In this document: piece after piece, positions 27,882 to 37,520 of the stretch
Layout: every line of letters begins with the position of its first letter
Position numbering within the stretch: the first letter of the stretch is position 1
Source of the DNA: CAWBBA01 sp963741625
GTDB taxonomy: Bacteria > Desulfobacterota > Desulfomonilia > Desulfomonilales > Desulfomonilaceae
Length of the DNA: 64,000 bases
Direction of reading: 5' to 3'
Assembly: GCA_963741625.1 (NCBI GenBank)
Contig: CAVUIT010000016.1
Coordinates: 6,479-70,478 of the forward strand
The notes under the pieces: generated by a model
Told to the model about the DNA's origin: nothing
The model's database searches: none
What the model saw: the letters and a program-made list of their open reading frames with translations, nothing else
Program-made: the position numbers and the translations under genes

Positions 27882-28844
27882 TTAGACGTGATTCCTGAGT
27901 TGCAGTTCCACCGGATGGGGGTTCAAAAATACTTGGTCTTTCAAATAGGTCTGGTCGTATTTCCGCACATAGTGCGACAGTAAGGTGACCGGTACAATGA
28001 GCGGAACATGGCCCTTTCGGTAGTTCTCGATAGTCTCCACCAGCTCCTGCTTCTCGTCAGCGGCAATCTGTTTCTTGAAAAACCCCATCACGTGGAAAAG
28101 GACATCAGTATTTTTCCGCCGAGTAGTCTTCAATCTGAGCGCATCCATGAGCAGGCGCTCATACTGCACCCGGAAGTCATCCAAAGAATGGCTTTTGATA
28201 ACAGCAATTATTTTTCCCATTTGCCTCATGTGCTGGGGGCTATGGGCCATGAGCAGGAGTTTATGCCGCGTGTGGAATTCCACAAATCCACGACGTGTCG
28301 GTTTCGGGAAAAGGTTGTCACGCCATCTCTTCAAGACGAAAATTGCCTCGATGAAATTCTCCCGCAATTTGGGATCATGAAGCCTTCCCTCCTCTTCAAT
28401 CGGCAGCAGGGGGAAGTGTTTCATGAAGGCTCGGGCAAACATGCCGATTCCACGTTTCGAGGGCATCCCCTGGTCCGTGTAGACCTTGACTCGTTCCATC
28501 CCGCTGCTGGGGGATCCTTTCTTGAAAATGAACCCGTAGAGATCAAGCTCCTCCAATTCCGAGATTTTCTTTGCGCACCACCCCAGCATCCGATCAGTGT
28601 GATCCTGTTTCGTGTTGCCGGTCATGAGGCGAGGTGACTCCGGGTCTCCCACGAGGCGCATCGACTCCCTCGGAATTGGGAGCCCGCACTCGACCTCTGG
28701 ACAAACCGGAAAGAATTCAACGTATTGGGATAGGGTGTCCGTGATGAAGGGATCCCGGCTGTGCCCACCATTGTAACGGACGGTTTGGCCTAAGAGGCAC
28801 GCGCGGACTCCGAGCTTGATCTGCTCTTCCATGGGGATTATCAT
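27882..28844 (-). CDS. DUF523 and DUF1722 domain protein
   Basis: The 320-residue protein joins an N-terminal DUF523 domain (LGVRACLLGQTVRYNGGHSR, FFPVCPEVECGLPIPRE, GFIFKKGSPSSGM) to a C-terminal DUF1722 (YbgA) domain (FVEFHTRHKLLLMAHSPQHM and MGFFKKQIAADEKQEL). This two-domain form is a known partner of photolyase genes and is light-inducible in some proteobacteria; its activity is unclear. It is divergent from the photolyase gene, with 121 bp between, so the two may share a regulatory region. The start may also be the ATG four codons later. Confidence 0.9.
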   Translation of the reverse strand: MIIPMEEQIKLGVRACLLGQTVRYNGGHSRDPFITDTLSQYVEFFPVCPEVECGLPIPRESMRLVGDPESPRLMTGNTKQDHTDRMLGWCAKKISELEELDLYGFIFKKGSPSSGMERVKVYTDQGMPSKRGIGMFARAFMKHFPLLPIEEEGRLHDPKLRENFIEAIFVLKRWRDNLFPKPTRRGFVEFHTRHKLLLMAHSPQHMRQMGKIIAVIKSHSLDDFRVQYERLLMDALRLKTTRRKNTDVLFHVMGFFKKQIAADEKQELVETIENYRKGHVPLIVPVTLLSHYVRKYDQTYLKDQVFLNPHPVELQLRNHV

Positions 28845-28965
28845 CCTTCGTCAAGAGATTCGCCGAATCTCTCGGCATGCAGCGAGCGATCGGCCAGAAT
28901 TACCGCATATCTTGGGCTGTGGGTCAAGGACTGCGATCTGAATCAGCCGATCGGCTGACAGAAGA

Positions 28966-30454
28966 ATGTTATTGCCGGGCCAGAGAGTGACACAGGTACC
29001 CGATTCCCGGATTCAGAAGTGTAATGCCGCTGAGGTAAACCCCAAGAGTGACTATGTCCTCTACTGGATGATTGCCAACCGGAGAACTCATTGGAATTTC
29101 AGTCTCCAACGGGCAGTCGAATGGTCGACGCAATTGAACAGGCCACTCGTGATCCTGGAGGCTCTTCGGTGCGGCTACCAATGGTCATCTGACCGGCTTC
29201 ACCGTTTCGTGATGGAGGGAATGAAGGACAATGCGGCACGGCTTGAGAATACCGGAGCATTCTACTATCCGTACGTAGAACAAGAGTCGGCTACAGGCAA
29301 AGGCCTTTTGAGAACATTGGGGCAGAGGGCCTGCGTCATTGTAACCGATGATTTCCCGGCTTTCTTCTTGCCCCGTATGGTCGCTGTCGGCAGCCCGTCA
29401 GGTTAGCATCCTCATGGAGAAAGTGGACTCAAACGGGCTCCTGCCGATACGGTGGACGGAACGAGTTTTCTTGACTGCTTTCTCATTCAGACGTTTCATT
29501 CAAAACAACATCGAGCCCCATTTACACACAGTTCCAATGTCTTCCCCTCTCGCCGAAGGTGTTCTGCCATTCAATGCTCAGCTCCCGGGACAAATCCTTG
29601 AGCGATGGCCACCGGCACACGATATCCTCGAGTCCCTGCATGAAGGATCTTTGGCTTCCTTTCCCATTGACCACTCAGTCCCTCCATCTGCCCTCCGCGG
29701 GGGAGAGCGTGCAGCAAGTCGAACCCTGGAGGAGTTTCTCAAAGAGGGCCTCGATCGATACGCTGATTGCAGAAACCATCCTGACGACGATGCCACGAGC
29801 GGCCTCTCAGCCTATCTGCATTTTGGTCACATCTCAGCCCATCAGGTGTTTCAGGAGCTAATGGATCATGAAGGGTGGTCCAAGAATAGGATTTGGCCGG
29901 GCGGGCGAGGACAGCGTGAGGGTTGGTGGGGCATGAGAGGGAGTGCCGAATCCTTTCTGGACCAGCTCATCACATGGCGCGAGCTTGGCTACAACATGTG
30001 TGCGCATATGCCCCTTTATGACCGATACGAATCCCTTCCAGCTTGGGCACAGGAGAGCCTGGACAGACACAGGAACGATTCCCGACCCTACTTGTACGGC
30101 CTGGAGCGGTTCGAGAACGCCGAAACCCATGATCCACTATGGAACGCCGCACAAATGCAACTGAAGCGAGAAGGGCAGCTACACAATTACCTTCGCATGT
30201 TGTGGGGCAAGAAGATTCTCGAGTGGTCACGATCGCCGGAGGATGCACTGGATATTATGATCCACCTCAACAACAAGTATGCACTTGACGGTCGGAATCC
30301 CAATTCCTTCACGGGGATCTTCTGGATCCTGGGACGGTACGACAGACCCTGGGCACCCGAGAGGCCCGTGTTAGGAAGGATCCGGGACATGTCCTCAGAA
30401 AACACACGCAGGAAGCTTCGGGTGAAGGATTACCTACGGAAATACTCGGAATAA
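28966..30454 (+). CDS. phr: Class II deoxyribodipyrimidine photolyase (one frameshift near 29385)
   Basis: The N-terminal part reads SDYVLYWMIANRRTHWNFSL, the start of the class II photolyase fold. A shift near 29380-29390 is needed to reach the rest. The C-terminal part contains SGLSAYLHFGHISAHQVF, FLDQLITWRELGYNMC, GQLHNYLRMLWGKKILEWS and LNNKYALDGRNPNSFTGIFW, which hold the FAD-binding and conserved tryptophan-rich segments. The joined length is about 495 residues, normal for class II. The enzyme uses light to split cyclobutane pyrimidine dimers. It stands divergent to the DUF523/DUF1722 gene. Confidence 0.9.
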
Positions 30455-30917
30455 GCTTGTTCCGGAATCGACATCGTCAATCTTGTCCCGATCCATCAGG
30501 CCGCCAATGGATTTTTGTGCAATACGATCGGCTCAACGATTCCATGGGACTTTGAGCCAAGAAAGCTCACGAAACCTGGGTGGGGTACTCATCGAGAATG
30601 GTTAGGAGATCGTTTATGGGACTCGCCAGATCATCTTTTCTCATCTATGAGACTGGCAATATTATGGGTGCCTGGTATAAAATCAAGACGGAAAACACTA
30701 TTCCGGAGGCCAAGAAGGTCCTGGGACCTCTCAGGCGAACCTTTTTAGGGGAGGGGGTATAAGACCTCGATTCTGTGAAGCCTCCAACCAGAATTCGACA
30801 GCTCGTGTTGAAATCGCGAGTGCGCACTACGATAATCTAAAGGGGAAAACCCAGAAGGACGGACCAACGATAACCATTTCAGGAACCAATAGGTTTGATT
30901 GACGATAGGGGGATCAG
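30455..30917. other. Intergenic region
   Basis: No convincing gene. A 33-codon plus-strand frame at 30664-30762 (MGAWYKIKTENTIPEAKKVL...) has coding-like composition but no upstream ribosome-binding site, and may be a relic. Confidence 0.25.
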
Positions 30918-31337
30918 ATGAAATTGCCACAATACATTACGACCGAGGAAGTACAGAGGGTGTGCCGTGAACTCGGTATCCGGGACTGGACGTCGCTTAC
31001 AGAGGCTGCTGTCCCCGTTGAAGAGGCAAGGATCATCCAAGATGAAGTTGGGGCCGAGGCAGCTCACGTGACTGCTGATGAGTTCCGCCGCGGATTGGAA
31101 GTCGAACTGGAGCACGGATTGCAGTTCCCCGATGCTAACGTGACCAACAATCATCCTTTGTTGACGGGAAAGATCGTGTTGGCCCATCTCAAAGAAACCC
31201 TGGACTATTACTCAAGGCTTGAGGTAGCTGAACTGGAGGGTGATATTCTGAACGCACTCTCCAAGGGTGACCTGGCCAAGGTCGCGGAAAAGTACCCGAA
31301 AACTTATCCACGCGCGCATGGCGCTAAACTCGAGTGA
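30918..31337 (+). CDS. DUF5661-like protein
   Basis: The 139-residue protein contains DANVTNNHPLLTGKIVLAHL followed by KETLDYYSRLE, the recognisable core of the DUF5661 group. It is mainly helical with no membrane segment or metal motif. Function unknown. GGGGGATC precedes the start. It is followed by a short hairpin and then a PNPOx-fold protein on the same strand. Confidence 0.65.
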   Translation: MKLPQYITTEEVQRVCRELGIRDWTSLTEAAVPVEEARIIQDEVGAEAAHVTADEFRRGLEVELEHGLQFPDANVTNNHPLLTGKIVLAHLKETLDYYSRLEVAELEGDILNALSKGDLAKVAEKYPKTYPRAHGAKLE

Positions 31338-31410
31338 AGTTAGCCGACTTTAGTTTGGTGGCCGCTCCGGAACATCGATAGCCAATTCGACAGTGCCAAA
31401 AAGGTCCCGG

Positions 31411-31429
31411 TGACGCCGGAGAGGCGTCA
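31411..31429. terminator. Short hairpin between genes
   Basis: TGACGCC (31411-31417) and GGCGTCA (31423-31429) form a 7-bp stem with a GGAGA loop, about 75 bp after the stop of the DUF5661-like gene. There is no T-run, so termination is uncertain. Confidence 0.35.
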
Positions 31430-31480
31430 AGCCTCAGGCCCAGGCCGCTCCTGCCGTTTCACAAGGAGGATTTGTAGGCT

Positions 31481-31933
31481 GTGCAAAAAGCAATCAAACT
31501 CGAGACAGAAATCAGGAACCTGTTGGCCTCACAAAAATTTGCTGTCCTATCGACTCAGGAGCAGGATCACCCATATTTGAACCTGGTGGCGTTCGCCGAG
31601 GCCAGCGACCTCCGAACCATCCTGTTTGCCACAACGAGGGGCACAAGAAAATACGGGAACATATTATCTAAGTCTGGTATTGCCCTCCTCGTTGACAACC
31701 GGTCTAACGACGCAGCGGACATCCGCGAGGCCATGGCCGTGACGATCATCGGGAGCGCCTTGGAAGTCCCCGCCTCAGAGAGAGAAGGACTGGATAGGGC
31801 CTATCTTGGAAAACAGCCGCATATGAAAGAGTTCTTGTCCTCTCCATCCACAGCGCTGATCAAGGTTGATGTCGAATCCTACCTCCTCGTCAGCCGTTTC
31901 CAAGACGTGACCATACTGAATTTGAAATCATGA
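31481..31933 (+). CDS. Pyridoxamine 5'-phosphate oxidase-like flavin-binding protein
   Basis: The 150-residue protein has the split-barrel pattern: LLASQKFAVLSTQEQDHPYL, ILFATTRGTRKYGNILSKSG, IALLVDNRSND, and AMAVTIIGSALEV. Members bind FMN or F420 and act on small substrates or heme. The start is GTG at 31481 with AAGGAGG about 12 bases upstream. It belongs to the plus-strand side of the light/oxygen-stress island. The frame is intact. Confidence 0.75.
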   Translation: MQKAIKLETEIRNLLASQKFAVLSTQEQDHPYLNLVAFAEASDLRTILFATTRGTRKYGNILSKSGIALLVDNRSNDAADIREAMAVTIIGSALEVPASEREGLDRAYLGKQPHMKEFLSSPSTALIKVDVESYLLVSRFQDVTILNLKS

Positions 31934-32008
31934 CTCTAGGGTAATACGGCCACCACTGGCGGATTGCCCGCTATCGTTATCATTTGTTGATCCTTAGATA
32001 TCCTACCA

Positions 32009-33436
32009 TCAAAGGACTTCCTTGAGTGCCAGCTTTGCTGCAAGATGTCCGCACATTCCATGTACTCCAGCACCGGGAGGCATTGAGGAAGAGCAAACGT
32101 ACAAGCTTCTTACCGGCGTCGAATATGCGCCCCACCGTCCCAAAGGCCTGACGAATAGCTGCCAGAAACTCTGCACTCCACCGGTGATGTCGCCGCCGAT
32201 GTAGTTAGCGTTGTATGCCTCCATTTCTGCCGGGAACATCGTATGTCTGGCCAGTACACGACTCCTGAATCCAGGTGCAAATCGCTCCACCTGAGCTTCA
32301 ATTCGGTGCGTCATATCCACTGAGCACCCATTGGGAACATGACAATATCCCCAGGCCGTGTGCATACCATCGGGGGCACGGCTCGAATCGAAGAGGCTGG
32401 GTTGAGACAGGAAGACGAACGGTTTTTCAGGCAGAACTCCCCGCCAGACATCCAGTTCGGCAGCAGCCACTTCCTCAAGGGTGCCACCCAGGTGGAGGGT
32501 GCCTGCCTGTGAGCAACCGGGATCTCTCCATGGAATGGGCCCATTGAGCGCCCAATCTACCTTGAAGACCCCTGACCCGTAGCGGTGTCTTTCGAGTCGC
32601 TCTCGATAATAGGGAGGAAGAATCGAACCGGCGATCCGAGCCAGTTGTTTCGGTGTTACGTCGAAAAGAATAGCTTGTGCCTCTGGCAGATCACTCATGG
32701 ACGAGACTGGCGACCCAGCTTTGACCTCTCCCCCCAAGGACAAGAAGTAGGACGCAAGGCCGTCTGCAATTGCCTGGGAACCACCACGAGCAATTGGCCA
32801 CCCAACTGCATGGCCGGACATACTGAGCATGAGCCCGAAGCCCGCGCTCGACGGATGTTGAAGTGGAAAGATCGCGTGGGCCGAATTGCCGGCAAAAAGT
32901 GCTTGAGCCTTGCCTCCTTTGAACCAAGCCCGCGCTAAGCCCACCGCGGACCTCATGGCATGGGGGCCGAAGCGAAGAAGAGGGAATGGATTACTGGGAA
33001 TGCCAAGAGGTTTGAGCAGCTCGGGGATGAGTTCGTCCCAGTCCCGAACAGCAGGGCCGATGAGTCGACGATAGCGGTCTGCGTCCTGGCCGAGGCCTTC
33101 TGCCGTTGCTTCCAGCGATCTCTCAAGGAGAACGGCAGATCCGTCGTCTAGAGGGTGTGCCAGCGGCACCGGTGGATGGATCCATTCAAGGCCGTGGGCT
33201 CCAAGGTCGAGTGACCGAAAGAACGGTGAGGTCAGCGCAAGGGGATGTATAGCCGAGCACACATCATGGCGAAAACCAGGCAGCGTAAGTTCTTCGGTGC
33301 GAGTGCCACCACCGATAGTGTCCTTTGCCTCAAGCAGAAGTACCGAACGCCCTTTCTGAGCTATGGTTATTGCCGCAGCGAGGCCATTAGGACCAGAGCC
33401 CACCACGACGGCGTCGTATTCTAATCGAGACGGCAT
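32009..33436 (-). CDS. CrtI/phytoene-desaturase-like FAD oxidoreductase
   Basis: I start it at the ATG 33436 (GGAGG nine bases upstream); a GTG at 33460 directly behind the previous stop is possible. The N-terminus has the FAD-binding motif YDAVVVGSGPNGLAAAITIA and LLLEAKDTIGGGTRTEELTL, the C-terminus VRSLYVCSSSMPPGAGVHGM with the family end motif. These enzymes desaturate or isomerise carotenoids or retinoid-like lipids, but many bacterial members have unknown substrates. It is the last of three tightly packed minus-strand genes with DUF1990 and a flavin disulfide reductase. No phytoene synthase is seen, so a true carotenoid pathway is not shown. Confidence 0.85.
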   Translation of the reverse strand: MPSRLEYDAVVVGSGPNGLAAAITIAQKGRSVLLLEAKDTIGGGTRTEELTLPGFRHDVCSAIHPLALTSPFFRSLDLGAHGLEWIHPPVPLAHPLDDGSAVLLERSLEATAEGLGQDADRYRRLIGPAVRDWDELIPELLKPLGIPSNPFPLLRFGPHAMRSAVGLARAWFKGGKAQALFAGNSAHAIFPLQHPSSAGFGLMLSMSGHAVGWPIARGGSQAIADGLASYFLSLGGEVKAGSPVSSMSDLPEAQAILFDVTPKQLARIAGSILPPYYRERLERHRYGSGVFKVDWALNGPIPWRDPGCSQAGTLHLGGTLEEVAAAELDVWRGVLPEKPFVFLSQPSLFDSSRAPDGMHTAWGYCHVPNGCSVDMTHRIEAQVERFAPGFRSRVLARHTMFPAEMEAYNANYIGGDITGGVQSFWQLFVRPLGRWGAYSTPVRSLYVCSSSMPPGAGVHGMCGHLAAKLALKEVL

Positions 33437-33460
33437 TTGGCCGGCCTCCAGAGCAGTCAC

Positions 33461-34154
33461 CTAGCTGGGCCTGAACCAACGTTTTGGTTCGTGTATCAGA
33501 GTTCTGATCTGGGCATTGTAGTACACGTTGCCAATTTGCGACCATCGCAATCGCGTGTCCACACACTCCTGATCAAGGGTAATGTCGACGGGAACTCCAA
33601 AATACAGGGCAAGCGACGTAAGAACATGGGTCCATATCCTCGTCTGAATCCTGGAACCGACCAATCGAAACGCGGCCTCATAAACTGGGTCGCTAGCTCG
33701 GGCCAACCCAAATATCTGGACGAGCGTGCCCTCACTCTCCTCATGCGCGCTGAAACTTACGAATCCGCATTCCGGATGTCCTTGCGGTGTATTAAACGTG
33801 AACGAACGCTCGTCCGCGTAGAGTATCATGACCCCGGTGGAGACAGGCCCGCCAGGCGTGGAAGAATCAATGAGAACTATTTCACCCGCCTGGATGCCTG
33901 CCAGGAGAAGGATAGAAGCGGTTGAAAGATGGCTGGAAGCTGGGGAAATTCTCCTTGAGTGCCTCAATCGCCTGTTCCGGTGATATGGCGGTTTCGCAGA
34001 TGCGAAGACGGAAAACCTTCTGGCACAGCTGACCGAATCCATTGACCGGACCAACGGCACGAAGACCATTGACGTTGAGATTTCTCGCTTCTTTGGGCAT
34101 GGCAGGCACAAACAATTCGGAAACAGGTTTGGCCCAGCTTGCCAAATTCACCAA
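33461..34154 (-). CDS. DUF1990 family protein (frameshift near 33900)
   Basis: The first part (34154 to about 33900) reads PEQAIEALKENFPSFQPSFN. After a one-base shift it continues as IQAGEIVLIDSSTPGGPVST, then GVMILYADERSFTFNTPQGH and HVLTSLALYFGVP, a clear match to the DUF1990 pattern. Joined length is about 230 residues. The start overlaps the end of the upstream flavoprotein gene by seven bases and its stop directly abuts the CrtI-like gene, so the three are one operon. Function unknown; the family is thought to bind lipids or polyaromatics only by fold similarity. Confidence 0.75.
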
Positions 34155-36094
34155 TACGTCAGAGTTCCTCGCGGTCTCGAGCGGACGATTGCCGCTGCTG
34201 AAACGCCTGCGGCCGAGAGCGCATCAATTTCGCTCTCGTGGACCTGGATTGCCTGATCAAGCTCGGTAACTTTGAAAACTTGCCGAAGGTCGGCGCTAAC
34301 TCCAAACGCCGACAGTCTCTGTCTCCTCATCTTGGCTCGGGCCGAGAGCTTCACGAGCATACTGGCCCCCAGTCCGTTCATATTTCGAACCTGACTTAAG
34401 TTGAGAATCAAATGCTGAGGGTCTGGGGAGGCATTCCAGTCATATGAAGCCACGATCGGCCGCTCATCGTGGTCCATTAGGTCCTCAGGAAGATCGATGA
34501 CGCAAGCCCTGCCATCCACGCAAGCGGCTTTCACGCGAATTTCTGATGGAGCCCTTGCCTCGGCCTCGACAACTACACTAATCCTTGCGGTCTTGTTGTT
34601 TGGCATTGTCGGGTGAGCTTCGGCCAGACGTTCTCGTGCGATATTAAGCCTGTTTTCTAATCCCGGCAAGATTCGGAGAGCTGTTTTGATAAAGAAGCTG
34701 CTGCCCATATTGTCGAGAAAGGCAAGCTGGCTCGCTCGGCCCACAAGCGCCTGTGCGTAGGTGGGGTACGCATGCGTGACCATATGAAGCTCCTGCAAGG
34801 CTCTTTTTGAGGCCTTGATCACTTGAGCCTCATGAATGACTTCCGCTGCAGCATCACCCAGGATGTGGGCGCCGATGAGCCGCCCGCGGCCATCGCAGAG
34901 GAATTTCGCTAACCCTGTTGTGGTTCCATCTATCAATGCACGACGCATGTTTGAGTAGTCAAACCGGTACACCTTCAACTGGTGTCCATACTTGGCATGT
35001 GCCTGGGCTTCCGTGAGTCCGATGAAGGCCAAAGGAGGCTCCGTGAATATCACATATACGCTGTTCCGGTAATCGACTTTTTGTTTCACCGGTAGAATGG
35101 CGTTTGTGGCAGCTAGGATTCCCTGATACTCGGCCATGGAAGCTAACTGGTCAGGACCGACGATGTCTCCGCACGCGTAGATATTGGGAGAGGATGTCCG
35201 GAGGGTCTTGTCGGTGACAATTCCTCTGGGCGTAGAGTTCACGCCCGCATTTTCCAGGGCGAGCCCATCCAGATCCGGCTTCCTCCCGAGCGCCACGAGC
35301 ACTTTATCGGCAGTGACCTCGCCAGGACTTCCATCTCCCCGTTCAAAGGCCAGCGCGATTTTCCCTCGGTGGTTCCTCAGGCCTGTTGCCTCAGTTCCAG
35401 GCATCAATTGGATTCCATCGGCTTCCAGGCAGCGCTGCAAGTGATTGATCAGCTCACGGTCCGCTCCAGGGACAAGTCTTGTTCCCATTTCAACAACGGT
35501 TGTCTCCACTCCGAATCCCCCGAAAGCTGATCCATATTCCAAACCGTCAACTCCTCCGCCTAGAATGATGAGCGATTTGGGGAGTTCGTCCAGCTCATAG
35601 AGCGTCTCGTTCGTCAAGTAGTCTATGTCGCTGATTCCCCTTATAGGCGGAACGAGCGGACGGGTTCCCACAGCTATGATGAAGTGGGATGCAGAGATGG
35701 TTCTGGCGTTCAGGTCAATGCGATGTCGGTCCACGAAAGATGCCGTGCCAGACAGCATGTGAATCCCGATTCCCTCAAAAGTATCGGGAACATCTTTCTC
35801 GTAAGCCTTTTGCACCACTGACCTTATGTGGGCCATCACGTTCCGGCTATCAAAAGCGGTCGCTTGTCCCGATAGCAGGCCGAGAGAGACCAGTCGGGAA
35901 ATCTCCCGGTTCGTATGGCTCAACCGAATGAGAGTTTTGCTGGGAATACAGGTGAAATTGGTGCAGTTCCCTCCCACTTTCCGCTTTTCAACAACTGCTA
36001 CACGCTTCCCAAGCCCATGGGCCGTCACTGCGGACACCATTCCCGCAATGCCCGCACCGATAACAATCACATCATAGTCATACGCTTGCGCCAT
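34148..36094 (-). CDS. Flavin disulfide reductase fused to C-terminal STAS domain
   Basis: The protein starts at 36094, five bases after GGGGAG. Residues 1 to about 470 are a class I pyridine-nucleotide-disulfide oxidoreductase: FAD motif YDVIVIGAGIAGMVSAVTAH, redox-active CTNFTC followed by IPSKTLI, NAD(P) motif SLIILGGGVDGLEYGSAFGG, a second FAD contact in SPNIYACGDIVGPDQLA, and HAYPTYAQALV. After a linker of about 80 residues there is a STAS domain (HLILNLSQVRNMNGLGASM, then RRQRLSAFGVSADLRQVFKV). STAS domains occur in anti-anti-sigma factors and similar switches. The fusion could couple redox state to a regulator. It heads a three-gene operon. The frame is clean over 648 residues. Confidence 0.85.
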   Translation of the reverse strand: MAQAYDYDVIVIGAGIAGMVSAVTAHGLGKRVAVVEKRKVGGNCTNFTCIPSKTLIRLSHTNREISRLVSLGLLSGQATAFDSRNVMAHIRSVVQKAYEKDVPDTFEGIGIHMLSGTASFVDRHRIDLNARTISASHFIIAVGTRPLVPPIRGISDIDYLTNETLYELDELPKSLIILGGGVDGLEYGSAFGGFGVETTVVEMGTRLVPGADRELINHLQRCLEADGIQLMPGTEATGLRNHRGKIALAFERGDGSPGEVTADKVLVALGRKPDLDGLALENAGVNSTPRGIVTDKTLRTSSPNIYACGDIVGPDQLASMAEYQGILAATNAILPVKQKVDYRNSVYVIFTEPPLAFIGLTEAQAHAKYGHQLKVYRFDYSNMRRALIDGTTTGLAKFLCDGRGRLIGAHILGDAAAEVIHEAQVIKASKRALQELHMVTHAYPTYAQALVGRASQLAFLDNMGSSFFIKTALRILPGLENRLNIARERLAEAHPTMPNNKTARISVVVEAEARAPSEIRVKAACVDGRACVIDLPEDLMDHDERPIVASYDWNASPDPQHLILNLSQVRNMNGLGASMLVKLSARAKMRRQRLSAFGVSADLRQVFKVTELDQAIQVHESEIDALSAAGVSAAAIVRSRPRGTLTYW

Positions 36095-36207
36095 GCGACT
36101 CCCCAACTCTCTTCACGTCTGCCCTTCCGACCGTTAGTGATTTCATGTTCTAGCATCGAGTGACCGCCAAAAGCCCAATCAAGGCTCGTGTGCCTGTCGC
36201 TTCAACG

Positions 36208-36588
36208 TCAACTGCCGCTGCCGATGAGAGGCAAGACCTTGTCCACGATGAAGAACACGACGTGCCGCGTGAGCTGTTTCGTGAACATGGAATAGTCGCA
36301 TCGGCGGCAAATGCTGGCTATCAACTCGTCATTGGTCTCCTCCCGGAGCTTGGTGAGATAGAGCCTCTTGCCTGAGTATCCTGGTCCGGACTGGATAAAC
36401 AGATAGGTAGCATGAGGGTTTGTCTGGAGGTTCGCGTGCGTTATTCGTTCCCGCATGATGAACGCGATCGTGTTTTCGTCAAAAAAGTGCGGTCTGGCAT
36501 AGACCGCAGCATTCACTTTGCCGGAAGAATCGGCAGTGGCCAGCACACCGTGACCCTTTGTGTTGTCGAAGTAATCGCTGAGATTCAT
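36208..36588 (-). CDS. Pyridoxamine 5'-phosphate oxidase family protein
   Basis: The 126-residue protein reads KGHGVLATADSSGKVNAAVY, ENTIAFIMRERITHANLQTN and PHATYLFIQSGPGYSGKRLY, a short FMN-binding split barrel. It has GAGAGG upstream of the start at 36588. It points in the same direction as, and lies 113 bp upstream of, the flavin disulfide reductase-STAS gene, so it could be the first gene of that operon. Confidence 0.8.
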   Translation of the reverse strand: MNLSDYFDNTKGHGVLATADSSGKVNAAVYARPHFFDENTIAFIMRERITHANLQTNPHATYLFIQSGPGYSGKRLYLTKLREETNDELIASICRRCDYSMFTKQLTRHVVFFIVDKVLPLIGSGS

Positions 36589-37520
36589 CTTTCACCTCTC
36601 TCACGTTTTCCTACGGGCCTCTCGGCGGCCCCGTATTTCGATCAGTTTATTATCATTCAGAATAATCATCTCCAAAGGGTCGAGTAAAGGGGAATCGTCG
36701 GATGACCTTGCCAGACTCCCCCTGAGTTATTGGCCTGTCCCACCAACCTTTGCGGCTCACAGGCACATACACCTGTCACGTCATTGCCCGTGGACTAGAA
36801 AGGCGGAGGGATCCAGCGGAGCAGTGGTAGCGGTCTCTCTTCCTCGACCGAAGCCTCTATCAGATCTTACGGCCGCATGCTATCATAGCCTTGAATGCAA
36901 CGGTAGAATGGCTGGGTATGCGGCCTGGAGAGTCCTTCCCAGGCCCAGAGTAAACTACATAAGATTTAGGTAGGGATCTGCAGCACGTTCTTAGGGAGAC
37001 GCACCGTGAGCCTTCCCCTTTTAGTGTTTGGTTTGTACCTCGTCGCCATAGTTATCACTGCCGCCGGAGCCGAGGGATCGGATTTTCCAAAGTCCGTGAT
37101 TCGTCCATGGCCGAACAAACCGAACTGTGTTTCCTCACGAGCTCCAGAAGTCAGCACTTTCGGAACAACTCGGAGCATGCCATCCTTCAGATCCAGGTAA
37201 GCCAAAAATAATCATAGGATATCTTTATTCTTTTTTTAATTCCCCTGGGAACCTCCCAGGTCCTGAGAGGTCTCAACAAGCATATCAAGATACTCACCTT
37301 TACACCTAAGATAATTCTATTTTATTCAAGAGAATCCTTGGTTTTCATTTCAAGACCATAACGAGATCTGCGGCTGCACTCTGGTAATAGGAACGCCTGT
37401 GCATCGGGCTTTTGCCCAAATTGGCTCTCTGGAGCTTGGGAGCACAGTAATTATCGACTTGTAAGGAAAAGAAGGGACGGCGTTGAAGCTTCAGGCTTCC
37501 GCTCCGCCCAAGGAGGCAAC
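36589..37520. other. Intergenic region of about 930 bp
   Basis: No supported gene. A minus-strand frame of 79 codons at 36966-37205 and an overlapping plus-strand frame both lack ribosome-binding sites and family resemblance. AT-rich DNA at 37200-37330 may hold a promoter for the following gene. Confidence 0.25.

Noticed and set aside
32009..33436. Evidence for a full carotenoid pathway
   Set aside because: Only one CrtI-like gene is present; no phytoene synthase or cyclase is in the window.
36966..37205. Overlapping frames on both strands
   Set aside because: Neither has a ribosome-binding site or recognisable family; the region is kept as intergenic.
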